A stretch of DNA of 64,000 nucleotides from CAMDPA01 sp964574325 (GTDB lineage Bacteria > Pseudomonadota > Alphaproteobacteria > Rhizobiales > Hyphomicrobiaceae), in assembly GCA_964574325.1 (NCBI GenBank), contig CAZNMY010000001.1:1-64000 (forward strand). The letters run 5' to 3'. A program made the position numbers and the translations under genes. Below, one piece after another: positions 55,061 to 63,946 of this stretch. Every line of letters begins with the position of its first letter. Position 1 is the first letter of the stretch. Below the pieces are notes generated by a model, which saw only the letters and a list, made by a program, of their open reading frames with translations, was not told where the DNA came from and searched no databases.

Positions 55061-58000
55061 TCACAGGTTCGTGCCGAGGCGTACCGGCTCCTCCTCGCCG
55101 GGCACGAAACCGTCCGGTGCGGCGGCACCCTGTCCGGGGCTTCTCGTCATCCCCCTCGTCGGGGTGGCCGCGCCGTCCTCCACGTTCCAACCGGGCTGGA
55201 TGCGCGCGGCAAGGAACATCGCAAGACCGGAGACGAAAGCCAGTGCGGCGAAGATCAGCGGCATCCACAAGGGGGTGTTTCCGGTCGGATTCGTCAGCGC
55301 GTAGATGTAGGTGGCGACGAACCCCACGGCGAGCAGCGCAAGCGCAATAGACCAGGCGCGGATCTCGCGAAAGCGTCGCAGCACCGCATCCGGACGGGTG
55401 GCCGGGACCTGTGCTGCGTCGCCGCCGCGGGACGGCGAGCGGGTCATGCTGCGCGTCGCGGATGGTCCGCGGTCGATGACCTTCTCGAGCGCGGCCCAGG
55501 TCTCGATGCCGCAGACGCCGGTCTGGTTGAGGCTCGTCTCCTGCTGAAGTGCGCGCACGGCCTTGTAGGTCGACATATTGTAGACCTGGGTCGGCCGGTT
55601 CTGGGTGATGCCCTCGAACATGCCGAGCTCTCCGAGGCGCGCGTTGAGCTCCTCGACGCGGCCGGAACGATCGCCGCGATCCAGCGTATCTGTCTCGAGG
55701 GTGCGGCGCGGCGGCTTGCCGGTGCCCCAGATGTCCCAGGCTTCCTCGAACGCGTCGCGGCGATCGTCGATGTTGGTGAAGCCGCCGTTGATGCGATAGG
55801 TCATCGCTTCGAGCTTGTTGGCGTCGGCGAGCTTGTTCATATCGCGTTCGCCCGGCAGCGTTTTGCCGGCCCATGTCTCGCAGGCTATCGCGAGAGCGTG
55901 CTTGGGATCGGCGGCGAGATCGGGATTGTTCTCGAGATCGATGCCGAGCTTTTTGCCCATCTCGCGATAGCTCGAACGGCCAGTGATCTGGACCAGCCCG
56001 CGTCCGCGGTAGCGCCAGCCGTCGCCGGGGCGGTTGTCGAAGCGGCCGCCATAGACCTTCTCGGCGAGCTTCTGAGGGTTGTTCACGTAGGGCTCGGCGG
56101 AAGCGAGCGTGGGGAAGCGCGTCGGCCAGATGGTGCGCAACCGCTGCGCCGAGCGGTAGGTCATGTTCTCTTCGATGATCGTCAGGCGGCCGCATTCGTT
56201 GCCGATCTGGCCGAGGAAGTGGCACAGGCGAAGCGGTGTCTGATTGATGCCGTAGCGGGTCAGCATCTCGTTGCCGCCGAGGAACGCCTGTCGATATTGC
56301 GGCAGGGCTTTGCTGGCGAATTCGGCGATCTTGGCGGCGTCGACGACGAGCTTCGGGGCGCCTGTGATGACAGCAGGGGCAACCACGGGCGCGGCGACCG
56401 GCGGGACGGGGGCCGGTTTTTCGGCAGCAGCCGGGATCAGCGGTGCCGGGGACGGCGTCGAGGCCAGGGGAGCTACGGGTGCTGCGGGTGCCGCGGGTGT
56501 TGCGATGGGAGCGGGTGCAGGAACAGGCGAGGCTGCGCCGATCGGTCCAGGAGTCGCTATCGGTGCCGGAGCCGCTATCGGTGCGGCAGCCGGGATCGGG
56601 CCGGGTGTGAGTGTCGATGCGAGCGAGGGAGCACCTTCCGCTTTGTTCGGGCCGGAGGTGCGGTTGGCGGCCAATTCAACGATGCCCGGCGCTTCGGGCG
56701 AGGCGTCCGGCTGGGCGACGAGCTTGTCGAGTTCCGCTGCAAGCGTTTCAGACATGCCCGGAGGCCGCGGAACGATCGGTGCAGGGGCCGGATTTGCGGC
56801 GGGTGGCGGTGCTGCCGGTGTCGGCTTCGCTGCTGCCGGTGCCTCAGCGGGTGGAGGCACGGCGGGGGCTACAGCCGCAACCGGTATGGCTGTCGGTTCG
56901 GGCTGCGGCTGCGGCGGAACGGGAGCCGCGGCAGGCGCAGGCTCAGGCGCAGCCGCGGGGGCGGGCGTGGGAGCCGGTGCGGGAGCTGCCACCGGTCCCG
57001 GAGCGGCTGTCGGTGTCGGAGCAGCGGCCGGCACCGGGTGTGGTTGGCTCGGCTGCGTGGTGGCCGGTGTCGCCGTGGAGGGCGGCGCAGGCGTCGGCGC
57101 GGGCTCCGGTTTGGGGGCGGACACGACGGGCGCCTCGGCGGGCTTGAAGACCGGCCAGCCGGTCTTGTCCTCTGCGCGCGGCGACCAGATGCCGTCGACG
57201 ACCATGGCATTGCTGCGCTGGTACTCGCCCAGCTTCTTCTTGGTACCGGCTCCGAAGTAGCCGGAGGGCTTCATGCCCAGCTTTTCCTGCAGACGGGAGA
57301 CTGCGTCGCTGCGAGATCCCGGGCGCAGGCGGCCCAGCCAGCGCGCGACGGCCTCCTCGTCGGTGTCTTTGCCGGTGGCGCGAAGCCAAGCAGCGAGTGC
57401 CGCATCACGACCGGTCAGCATGACGTAGTCGATGCGCGTGTTGACCTTCATCGTCTTCAGCACGGCCTGGAAGTGACCCCAGGGGCCCTGGCCGTTCGGA
57501 CCTTGGATGGTCTGGCAGCCGGCAGACGAGAACGTGTCGTAGGCGTAGGCGCAGTGGATGTTGTCGTAGGGCGTACATTGATCGAGGAAATCGTCGGTCT
57601 TGAAGGTCAGGTCGTTTTTGCTTCGCAGCACGCAAACCTGACCATCCTCGGTGATGCGCTCCGGGTTGGTGAGGCGGAGGGCCGGATAGATCCGGCCACC
57701 GCCGTGAGCGCCCATGCGATAGACGTAGCAGCCCGTCGGCAACATGTTCGCGCCGGTCGATGAATTCCCACCCAGCCCGTTGTTCCACTTGTAGTAATTC
57801 GTCATGAACTTTTCGTTCGGGACGGTGGAGGCGCGAAAAGCGGAGATCTTCCTGGTTTCGCGATTGAGAAACCCGATAGTGCAGCGGAAAGTGGTGTGGT
57901 TCGGGCGCGTTTCCTCGAGCGTGATGGCATCGACGCCGGCGACGACGCCGTCGTTCTTGCCGTCGCCACTGTCGATGAGGTTGGCGCCGCGGAATGCGAA

Positions 58001-58333
58001 CACGATCTTGCCGTCGGGGCCCTTGGGGTCGAAACTGTTCGCCTTGATCAGCAATTCGATGTCGGCGGCGGTGATCTTGAACTTCTTGTCGCCGGGTATC
58101 GGCTCGCGGCCATCGGGCTGCAAGTGGGCGTAGTCCGGCGCTTCGCCGTCGGTCTTGGCCCAGGACAACGCAGGGATGCGGCTTCGCGTGATCTCTTCGT
58201 CCTCGAGGACGAGATCGTCGGGGCCGTCGAATTCGTCGGGGTGGGGGGCTTGATTTGCGGGCGTGCGACGAATTTCTTCCGGGTTCGGAAGGATATCGTC
58301 ACGCGGCGGGGCGTCGAAATCAGTGCTCGACAT
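55061..58333 (-). CDS. Giant modular protein: peptidoglycan-binding, GH19-type lysozyme, C-terminal membrane anchor
   Basis: 1090 residues from ATG 58333 (GGAG 8 nt upstream). Residues about 80-320 form a domain with NIHCAYAYDTFSSAGCQTIQG that faintly recalls L,D-transpeptidase/YkuD His-Cys sites. A peptidoglycan-binding domain is at about 335-385. A Pro/Ala linker of nearly 300 residues follows. A GH19 chitinase/lysozyme-like domain covers about 705-880 (FLGQIGNECGRLTIIEENM with catalytic Glu, YGGRFDNRPGDGWRYRGRG, LVQITGRSSYREMG, MTYRINGG). A second PG-binding domain (about 895-955) precedes two membrane helices (about 1000-1060). No standard signal peptide. It likely acts on peptidoglycan from the membrane side. 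Confidence 0.8.
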   Translation of the reverse strand: MSSTDFDAPPRDDILPNPEEIRRTPANQAPHPDEFDGPDDLVLEDEEITRSRIPALSWAKTDGEAPDYAHLQPDGREPIPGDKKFKITAADIELLIKANSFDPKGPDGKIVFAFRGANLIDSGDGKNDGVVAGVDAITLEETRPNHTTFRCTIGFLNRETRKISAFRASTVPNEKFMTNYYKWNNGLGGNSSTGANMLPTGCYVYRMGAHGGGRIYPALRLTNPERITEDGQVCVLRSKNDLTFKTDDFLDQCTPYDNIHCAYAYDTFSSAGCQTIQGPNGQGPWGHFQAVLKTMKVNTRIDYVMLTGRDAALAAWLRATGKDTDEEAVARWLGRLRPGSRSDAVSRLQEKLGMKPSGYFGAGTKKKLGEYQRSNAMVVDGIWSPRAEDKTGWPVFKPAEAPVVSAPKPEPAPTPAPPSTATPATTQPSQPHPVPAAAPTPTAAPGPVAAPAPAPTPAPAAAPEPAPAAAPVPPQPQPEPTAIPVAAVAPAVPPPAEAPAAAKPTPAAPPPAANPAPAPIVPRPPGMSETLAAELDKLVAQPDASPEAPGIVELAANRTSGPNKAEGAPSLASTLTPGPIPAAAPIAAPAPIATPGPIGAASPVPAPAPIATPAAPAAPVAPLASTPSPAPLIPAAAEKPAPVPPVAAPVVAPAVITGAPKLVVDAAKIAEFASKALPQYRQAFLGGNEMLTRYGINQTPLRLCHFLGQIGNECGRLTIIEENMTYRSAQRLRTIWPTRFPTLASAEPYVNNPQKLAEKVYGGRFDNRPGDGWRYRGRGLVQITGRSSYREMGKKLGIDLENNPDLAADPKHALAIACETWAGKTLPGERDMNKLADANKLEAMTYRINGGFTNIDDRRDAFEEAWDIWGTGKPPRRTLETDTLDRGDRSGRVEELNARLGELGMFEGITQNRPTQVYNMSTYKAVRALQQETSLNQTGVCGIETWAALEKVIDRGPSATRSMTRSPSRGGDAAQVPATRPDAVLRRFREIRAWSIALALLAVGFVATYIYALTNPTGNTPLWMPLIFAALAFVSGLAMFLAARIQPGWNVEDGAATPTRGMTRSPGQGAAAPDGFVPGEEEPVRLGTNL

Positions 58334-59069
58334 CTATTGTGCTCCAGACCCAGTCTTCGACTCGCAGTTTCAAATTCGGCAGTCTCATTTCGAATGATGG
58401 CATGAACATGCGCGAACCATCGGTTCGTGTGCGATGCCGCGGGCATGTTTCGTGTGAAGTTGCACTCGTCCGGCCGATGCGGGGACAACTGCGGCGGTCG
58501 TGCCGATGTCGCCAAAGGGGCGCCGGCAACTCGATGATGCGATTGTCGCTTTTGCTTCTGACGTTTGGTTCGAAGTGTGCCGCGAGCGCGAACCCAACGT
58601 CGGATGCGCTGCACGAGCGGCGGATGCATGAGCGCCCGGCCGAGCCGGCCAGCCTGTTCGACCGAACGTACGCACGTCTTACGCACCTTCTCCGTATCGA
58701 GCCGAAAACGACCCTAAGCCTTGAACTTCCGCGGCCTGCTTCTGCGGCAAGATGTTCAGCAGTTCCTCTTCGGCCAAGCCTTGTTCAGTCGGTCTTGCTC
58801 AGCTCGGCGTCTTCAGCTTGACGTCGCCGACCTACCTTGCCGCATTTATCGTGCGGCCGGACAGGAATTCGGCTGCATGGGGCCGCAAAACCAAGTAGGG
58901 GCAGGAATTCTCCGCCTCGCCGCTCCCGAAGGCCCGGCGAGACTGTTTCCAGCCCCGATGTATTCCAGCCCGATACTAATCCAGCCAGACAGATCCGTAC
59001 ACGATCGAATAGCGGCAGCACGCGAAGGCTTGCGATGATGCCGGCCGCAATCCGATCGATCGATCGGGA
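58334..59069. other. Long interval inside the C11/GH19 locus without a supported gene
   Basis: 736 bp between two minus-strand genes. Several reading frames open on both strands but none has coding bias and a ribosome site together. A plus-strand stretch near 58540 reads like a short signal peptide by chance. It should hold the promoter of the 1090-residue protein. Confidence 0.5.
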
Positions 59070-59603
59070 TCAGCCGGGATCGTCCTCGCCACGATATACG
59101 ACCGGGGCGAGCGTCGTCCACGCCATCAGCGAGACGTTGGCGATGAAACTTCTGAACTGCTCGGTATTCGCGGCCGCACTGACTGCGCCACTCGTGCGGG
59201 AAATTCCATCGGTTCCGGCGCCGGCCGTCATCTTGTTGAGCAGCAGCTCGAAGCCGAAGTCGCCGCCCATCACATGGGCCCAGATGAAGAAGGCGACGGC
59301 TGCGATCAGGACGCCGCCCCACTGTGGGCCTTTGCCCGGCTCCGAGGTTGCCTTGTAGCGCAACACCACGACGATGAGCAGCAGAGTCCAGGCCACGAAA
59401 TAGACCGGGAAACGCCCCGATCCATCGGGCATGGGAACGTTCTTCGCCGATTCCAGGAGGAACGGGAACGGGCCGATGGCTTCGGCGGGCACGAGCTTCA
59501 CGAGACGGCTCATGTATCCATCGTCCATCGGGGGCATCGGCGAGCCGCCGGGGCCTCGCCTTATCTCACCCGGGGGTACTGGGGCTCTTACGCGTAAGCT
59601 CAT
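59070..59603 (-). CDS. Small multi-pass membrane protein of the C11/GH19 locus
   Basis: 177 residues from ATG 59603 with GAGGAGG 8 nt upstream. Two or three hydrophobic segments (FPVYFVAWTLLLIVVVLRY; GVLIAAVAFFIWAHVMGG; FIANVSLMAWTTLAPVVY). Before them lies MSRLVKLVPAEAIGPFPFLL; similar KLIPAE-type stretches appear in small membrane proteins of unknown function, by memory. No catalytic motif. Its position at the head of the cluster suggests a membrane partner of the protease or lysozyme protein. Confidence 0.7.
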   Translation of the reverse strand: MSLRVRAPVPPGEIRRGPGGSPMPPMDDGYMSRLVKLVPAEAIGPFPFLLESAKNVPMPDGSGRFPVYFVAWTLLLIVVVLRYKATSEPGKGPQWGGVLIAAVAFFIWAHVMGGDFGFELLLNKMTAGAGTDGISRTSGAVSAAANTEQFRSFIANVSLMAWTTLAPVVYRGEDDPG

Positions 59604-59771
59604 GACTGTCCCTCCTCGATGCCGAGCCGGTTGAACGGCTGGTCAGGTCGGATATCTGTATATCGGCAATAGCGGTCGGTGGGAGGAAGACTGATCCACC
59701 TGGGCGTCGCGGGGTACGACTTTTCCCGTGGGAGTTGCGCGATTGCAGCAGTCCATGGTCGCGGGACCGGC

Positions 59772-60911
59772 TCAGCGCCAGAGATTGCTCGGCTTACCGC
59801 CAGCGTCGAAGCCGGTCAGGCCGGAGGTCCAGCGGGCTTCGATGCGGCGCCACTCGTCGGCGAGCGAGCCGCTGCGACCGGTAAAGCGCGGCATCACATA
59901 GCGGGCGAACATTTCCAGCGAGCGGCTGATCCTGTCGAAGCTCGTCCATTCGTTGGCGGTCAGGAACACGCCGCCGAAGCCGCCGGTCTCCTCGATCTTG
60001 GTCTCGATCCAGCGGATGGCGTCGTCGGGCGTCCCGATCACCCAGTCGCGGGCCTCGACGATCGATTCGGGCGTGAATTGATCGAACGTCTGGTCGGGAT
60101 GCAGCCGGTAGAGCGGTTCGAAGCCGATCGAGCTGAAATACCTGGCCTCTCGCATGATGCCCGCGCGCACGTCGGACCAGGCCTGATCGGCGGTTTCGGC
60201 GAGGTACATATTGGTCACGAGCCGCCAGTTGCCGCGGTCGGCGGTGCGGCCTGCCGACGTCGCGCCCTTCTCGATGAGAGCCCAGCGTTCCCGATGGGTC
60301 ATCTTCGAGCGCGCCGGGCTTCCGGCCGGTGACAGCCAGATCATGCCGTGGCGGCCGATCAGCTCGAGGTTTTCAGGTGTCGCTGCGGACGGCATCGCGA
60401 GGGGAAGGCGCGGCTGCTGGTAGGAGCGCAATTGCAGCCGCATGTTCTCGAACTGCCAGTACCTGCCCTTGTGGCTGATCGGCTCGTCGGATTCGAGCAG
60501 GCGCACGATCACGTCGATCGCCTCGTGCAGCATGGGGTAAAGCGTCTTGTCGTCGATGTTGAACAGCATCTTGTCGGTGACGAGACTGCACGGACCGACA
60601 CCCAGGATCGCGCGGCCGCGCGTCAGGTGGTCGAGGAAGCACATCCGCTCGGCGACGTGGAACGGGTGGTGGAACGGCGCGCTGAGCACCGAGGTACCGA
60701 GCCGGATTCGGTGTGCGGTGGCCGCCGCCATGGCGAGCGCCATCTCGGGGGCGGGCATCGTCTCCCAGCCGCCGGAATGGTGCTCGCCGATATAGAACTC
60801 GTCGAAACCGAGCTTGTCGGCGAGGTTGACGAGGGCGATGTCGCGCTCGAACGCCAGCGTCGGGTTTTCGCGCGGATCGTGCAGCGGCATCATGAAGAAG
60901 GAAAACTTCAT
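59772..60911 (-). CDS. LLM-class flavin-dependent oxidoreductase
   Basis: 379 residues from ATG 60911 (GAGG 3-4 nt upstream; another GAGGG further out). Luciferase-like: KLGFDEFYIGEHHSGGWETMP, RIRLGTSVLSAPFHHPFHVAER, HLTRGRAILGVGPCS, PRLPLAMPSAATPENLELIG, VIGTPDDAIRWIE, FTANEW-type end (VFLTANEWTSFDRISRSLEM). Uses reduced flavin and oxygen on an unknown substrate. Not closely similar in sequence to the other LLM protein in this window (30420-31616). Confidence 0.9.
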   Translation of the reverse strand: MKFSFFMMPLHDPRENPTLAFERDIALVNLADKLGFDEFYIGEHHSGGWETMPAPEMALAMAAATAHRIRLGTSVLSAPFHHPFHVAERMCFLDHLTRGRAILGVGPCSLVTDKMLFNIDDKTLYPMLHEAIDVIVRLLESDEPISHKGRYWQFENMRLQLRSYQQPRLPLAMPSAATPENLELIGRHGMIWLSPAGSPARSKMTHRERWALIEKGATSAGRTADRGNWRLVTNMYLAETADQAWSDVRAGIMREARYFSSIGFEPLYRLHPDQTFDQFTPESIVEARDWVIGTPDDAIRWIETKIEETGGFGGVFLTANEWTSFDRISRSLEMFARYVMPRFTGRSGSLADEWRRIEARWTSGLTGFDAGGKPSNLWR

Positions 60912-61451
60912 GGGCCTCGGCCCTCCCTGAATTGCGATCGACGTCGTCGACGCGATGTCAGGAGAGGATAGCAGCGGTGTGCGCTTCAGTCGACGCGAAG
61001 GGAGCGAAGGGGCGGCAATCATTCCCGCAGCAGATGGTGGTCCGGCTGGACCGTCAGCCTCTGGAGGGCTGGGAGTGATTTGGGCCGACGATTATTTCGG
61101 CCTGGGCGTAACCGTTCACGCTGGCGAACACGGAGATCGGCTTCGGTCTCGATGGCATCGTGTCGGCCTGGTCTGCCGAGGGCGCGGCGGCGCCGGCCGG
61201 AGACGTGGTGAGCGATTTGGGGTTCGTGGGTACGACAAAGGGCATTTCTGGATCTCCTGGGATCGGGCCTTGGTGGAGGCGCTCGAGCGCGCGGCTTGCC
61301 GCAAGTCGATCCTCCCGTCGGACAGTTCGAATGTCCGAGCTGGCTCGAGGTTAATCGGCGGAGATCCGCTGGGCCAATTGTACGCTGGCACTTCTGCGAT
61401 CGGGTTTGACGATCGATCGGCTACCGACATGCGGCCGAGATGCGACGGCGC
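60912..61451. other. Intergenic interval with one candidate short gene
   Basis: 540 bp upstream of the LLM gene and downstream of argE (both minus strand). Apart from a 63-codon minus-strand frame with a good ribosome site (listed separately), nothing is recognised. Confidence 0.5.
61054..61245 (-). CDS. Candidate small protein of unknown function
   Basis: 63 residues from ATG 61245 with AGGAG 9 nt upstream. Composition is Pro/Ser/Ala-rich (NPKSLTTSPAGAAAPSAD), low complexity, and ends ASVNGYAQAEIIVGPNHSQPSRG. No family recognised. The ribosome site is its only support; the frame could be chance. Confidence 0.3.
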   Translation of the reverse strand: MPFVVPTNPKSLTTSPAGAAAPSADQADTMPSRPKPISVFASVNGYAQAEIIVGPNHSQPSRG

Positions 61452-62618
61452 TCAGGCCCGGCAATGGTCGATCAGGCGGCGGACGAAGCGGGCGGCGGCG
61501 AGGAGCTGGTCCTCCGCGATCCATTCGTCGGGCTTGTGGGCCTGTTCGATGGAGCCCGGGCCGACCACGATCGAGGGGATGCCGGCCATGTGGTCGAACA
61601 GGCCGGCTTCGGTGCCGAACGAGACCTTACTGGTCTGGTTGGTGCCGGTGAGGTTGCATCCGAGTCGGACTATCTCGGCGTCACGCGGGGTTTCGAGCGC
61701 TGGATAGTCGAGCACCTCTCGAAAGTCGATGCCGGTCGAGGGATCGCGCGCCTGCATCCAGGGTTCGATGGTCGCGCGGGCCTGGGCTGCGACCGCTTCA
61801 CAGATCGTGCGTGGATCGTCTGCGGCGATGCCGCGGAACTCGAACTCGACCTCGCACAGGTCCGGCACGATGTTGTTGGCGATGCCGCCGTGAACGATGG
61901 TCGTGAGCCCTGTCGTGTAAGGCACCGCGTGCTCGGGGTCGCGCGCGCCGCCGGCGGCGAATTCGGCGGCCTTGCGCTTGATGATCAGGATCAACTCGGC
62001 GGCGGCTTCGACGGCGTTGACGCCTTCAGAGGTCAGAGCGGAGTGGCATGACTTGCCGCGAACGACGGCGCGCTTGGAGTGCTTGCTCTTGTGGCCGATG
62101 ACGACGCCCATGGCGGTAGGTTCGCCGACGAAGCATCCGCGTGGGCGAACGGGGAGGCGCTGGATCTCCTCCAGCATCGGTTTGACGCCGGTGCAGCCGA
62201 CTTCCTCGTCGTAGGAGATCGCCAGATGGATCGGCGTTGCGAGTTGCGCCCGGGCCATACGTGGCGCCATCGCCAGGCACACGGCGAGGAAGCCTTTCAT
62301 GTCGACGGCGCCGCGCGCGTAGAGGCGGCCGGCATCGCGGCGCAGCCGGTAGGGATCGCTCGTCCAGGTCTGTCCGGTGACGGGGACGGTATCGGTATGG
62401 CTGGACAGGACGTAGCCGGGGCGATCCGCCGGGCCGATGGTGACCCACAGGGAAGCCTTGGGAAGCACCGGATCGGGAATGCGCCGGAAACCGATGCCGG
62501 AGCGTGCCAGATGGTCCTCGATATAGGCGATGAGCTCCAGATTGCTGTTGGGGCTCGTGGTGTCGAACGCAACCAGCCGTTCCAGGATGGGCAGGATCGC
62601 TTCGAGGTCGGTGGTCAC
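61452..62618 (-). CDS. argE: Acetylornithine deacetylase
   Basis: 388 residues, M20 metallopeptidase. Zn ligands and catalytic residues appear in LSSHTDTVPV, YARGAVDMKGFLA, ISYDEEVGCTGVKPML and FGTEAGLFDHMAGIPS; dimerisation-domain motif GKSCHSALTSEGVNAVEAAAEL. Converts N-acetylornithine to ornithine in arginine synthesis; a related M20 substrate cannot be excluded. 28 nt downstream of the methyltransferase-like gene. Confidence 0.85.
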   Translation of the reverse strand: MTTDLEAILPILERLVAFDTTSPNSNLELIAYIEDHLARSGIGFRRIPDPVLPKASLWVTIGPADRPGYVLSSHTDTVPVTGQTWTSDPYRLRRDAGRLYARGAVDMKGFLAVCLAMAPRMARAQLATPIHLAISYDEEVGCTGVKPMLEEIQRLPVRPRGCFVGEPTAMGVVIGHKSKHSKRAVVRGKSCHSALTSEGVNAVEAAAELILIIKRKAAEFAAGGARDPEHAVPYTTGLTTIVHGGIANNIVPDLCEVEFEFRGIAADDPRTICEAVAAQARATIEPWMQARDPSTGIDFREVLDYPALETPRDAEIVRLGCNLTGTNQTSKVSFGTEAGLFDHMAGIPSIVVGPGSIEQAHKPDEWIAEDQLLAAARFVRRLIDHCRA

Positions 62619-62646
62619 GTGAGGGCCTTGGCGGTTGAGGACGAAC

Positions 62647-63552
62647 TCAAGGTTTGACGAACTTGAGCAGGAAGCGGTCGCTTTCGCCGATGGCGGCGAA
62701 TTTCTCGCGATCCTGGTCCTTCATCCTGTAGGTCGGCGGCAGGGCCCACACGCCGACAGGGTAGTCTTTCGTATCCTTCGGGTTGGCGACGACCTCGGAG
62801 GAGCCGGCGAACTTGAAGCCGGCCTTCTCGATCATCGCGATCGCATAGTCCTGGCGGATGTAGCCGTTCTTGGCGGCAGGGTCCTGGGGCTGATCGGTTC
62901 GCCCGCGATGGTCCTTCACGCCGAGAATGCCGCCTTTCTTCAGCGCGCGATGGAAGGAGATCAGCGCCTTGTCCATCACGCCGCGATCGAGCCAGTTGTG
63001 GAGATTGCGGAAGGTGAGGACGAAATCGGCGCTGTTGGGTTTCAAGGTGTCGGGCAACTCCGGCGCCCAGGCGACGGTTTCGACCTTGCCGAAGCTCGCC
63101 GGGTCGCTCGCCATCTTGGCTGCGAACAGCGCATTGAACTTCTCGATGTTGGCTTTGGCGGCGGGTGACCGCGGGGCTGGATTGGCCGCGACGTAGTGGC
63201 CGCGATCTCTGAGATACGGCGCGAGGATCTCGGTCCAGTAGCCGACGGCGCCCGGCGAAATCTCGATCACCGTGCTGTCGGGCTTGATCTCGAGGTACTG
63301 GAGCACCTGGAAAGGTTTGCGGAAGGTGTCACGAACGGTGTTGGGTTGTGTCCGCTGCTTGCCGTCGACAACGGCGCGAAGGCTCGCCTCATGAGCCGGA
63401 CGAGCGGGCGATTGTGCCTGTGCGGGCAGTCCACCGGCTGCGAAGAAAGCCGGCGAGAGCGCCAGGATCATCGCGGGGAGGAAGAAGCCCCGGCTGTCTT
63501 GTGGTCTGCCGTATGGGCGGAATTCGCGGCGCTCGATGTCCCTCGATCGCAT
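62647..63552 (-). CDS. Exported class I methyltransferase-like protein (COG4798 type)
   Basis: 301 residues from 63552. A cleavable signal peptide (FFLPAMILALSPAFFAAGGLPAQAQ) precedes a Rossmann methyltransferase core: VIEISPGAVGYWTEILAPYL (motif I), HYVAANPAPRSPAAK, FVLTFRNLHNW, GGILGVKDHRG. A SAM enzyme outside the cytoplasm would lack SAM, so its action is unclear. Such proteins are known in proteobacteria as predicted methyltransferases. Confidence 0.85.
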   Translation of the reverse strand: MRSRDIERREFRPYGRPQDSRGFFLPAMILALSPAFFAAGGLPAQAQSPARPAHEASLRAVVDGKQRTQPNTVRDTFRKPFQVLQYLEIKPDSTVIEISPGAVGYWTEILAPYLRDRGHYVAANPAPRSPAAKANIEKFNALFAAKMASDPASFGKVETVAWAPELPDTLKPNSADFVLTFRNLHNWLDRGVMDKALISFHRALKKGGILGVKDHRGRTDQPQDPAAKNGYIRQDYAIAMIEKAGFKFAGSSEVVANPKDTKDYPVGVWALPPTYRMKDQDREKFAAIGESDRFLLKFVKP

Positions 63553-63745
63553 GGCGGCAGTCTCCCGTGGGTTGGCCGTGAATTGCGGCAGGGTGGGGGG
63601 AGGCGCCCCCCTTGTCCGGCACCGGTCTGGCGAGCGTCTGGTGCACGATGCCGGATCGGGGCCACGTATTCAAGCGCGCGGCATCGAACTCACGGCCAGG
63701 GGGGCTGGGCCGTTCGAGGCCGGCGTTTGTTCTGGGCGACCGGCT

Positions 63746-63946
63746 TCAACCGTAGCGCAGAGCAAGGACCAAGAGGCCGACCACGGTCACCACGACGACG
63801 GCTGCCGTAACCGCCTCAGAACCGGTCGATTGGGTGGGCGGCAGCTTTCCCGCCCGTTTCGCCTGCATCGCGGCTTGGATGATCGCGCGATGCTCTGCTT
63901 GTTCGCGGGCCCGGGCGGACCGTTGGGCGGCGTCGATCTCCGGCAT
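63746..63946 (-). CDS. Small single-pass membrane protein
   Basis: 66 residues from ATG 63946 (AGAGAGG 8 nt upstream). Charged helical N-terminus (DAAQRSARAREQAEHRAIIQ) and one C-terminal membrane helix (AVTAAVVVVTVVGLLVLAL). No family recognised. The extension to 63973 has no ribosome site. Confidence 0.6.
   Translation of the reverse strand: MPEIDAAQRSARAREQAEHRAIIQAAMQAKRAGKLPPTQSTGSEAVTAAVVVVTVVGLLVLALRYG

Noticed and set aside
54995..57763. 922-codon plus-strand frame opposite the GH19 protein
   Set aside because: Its Gly/Arg/Cys repeats are the reverse complement of the Pro/Ala linker; no ribosome site, no family.
58540..58720. Short plus-strand signal-peptide-like peptide
   Set aside because: No ribosome site and no homology pattern; frame runs into unstructured sequence.
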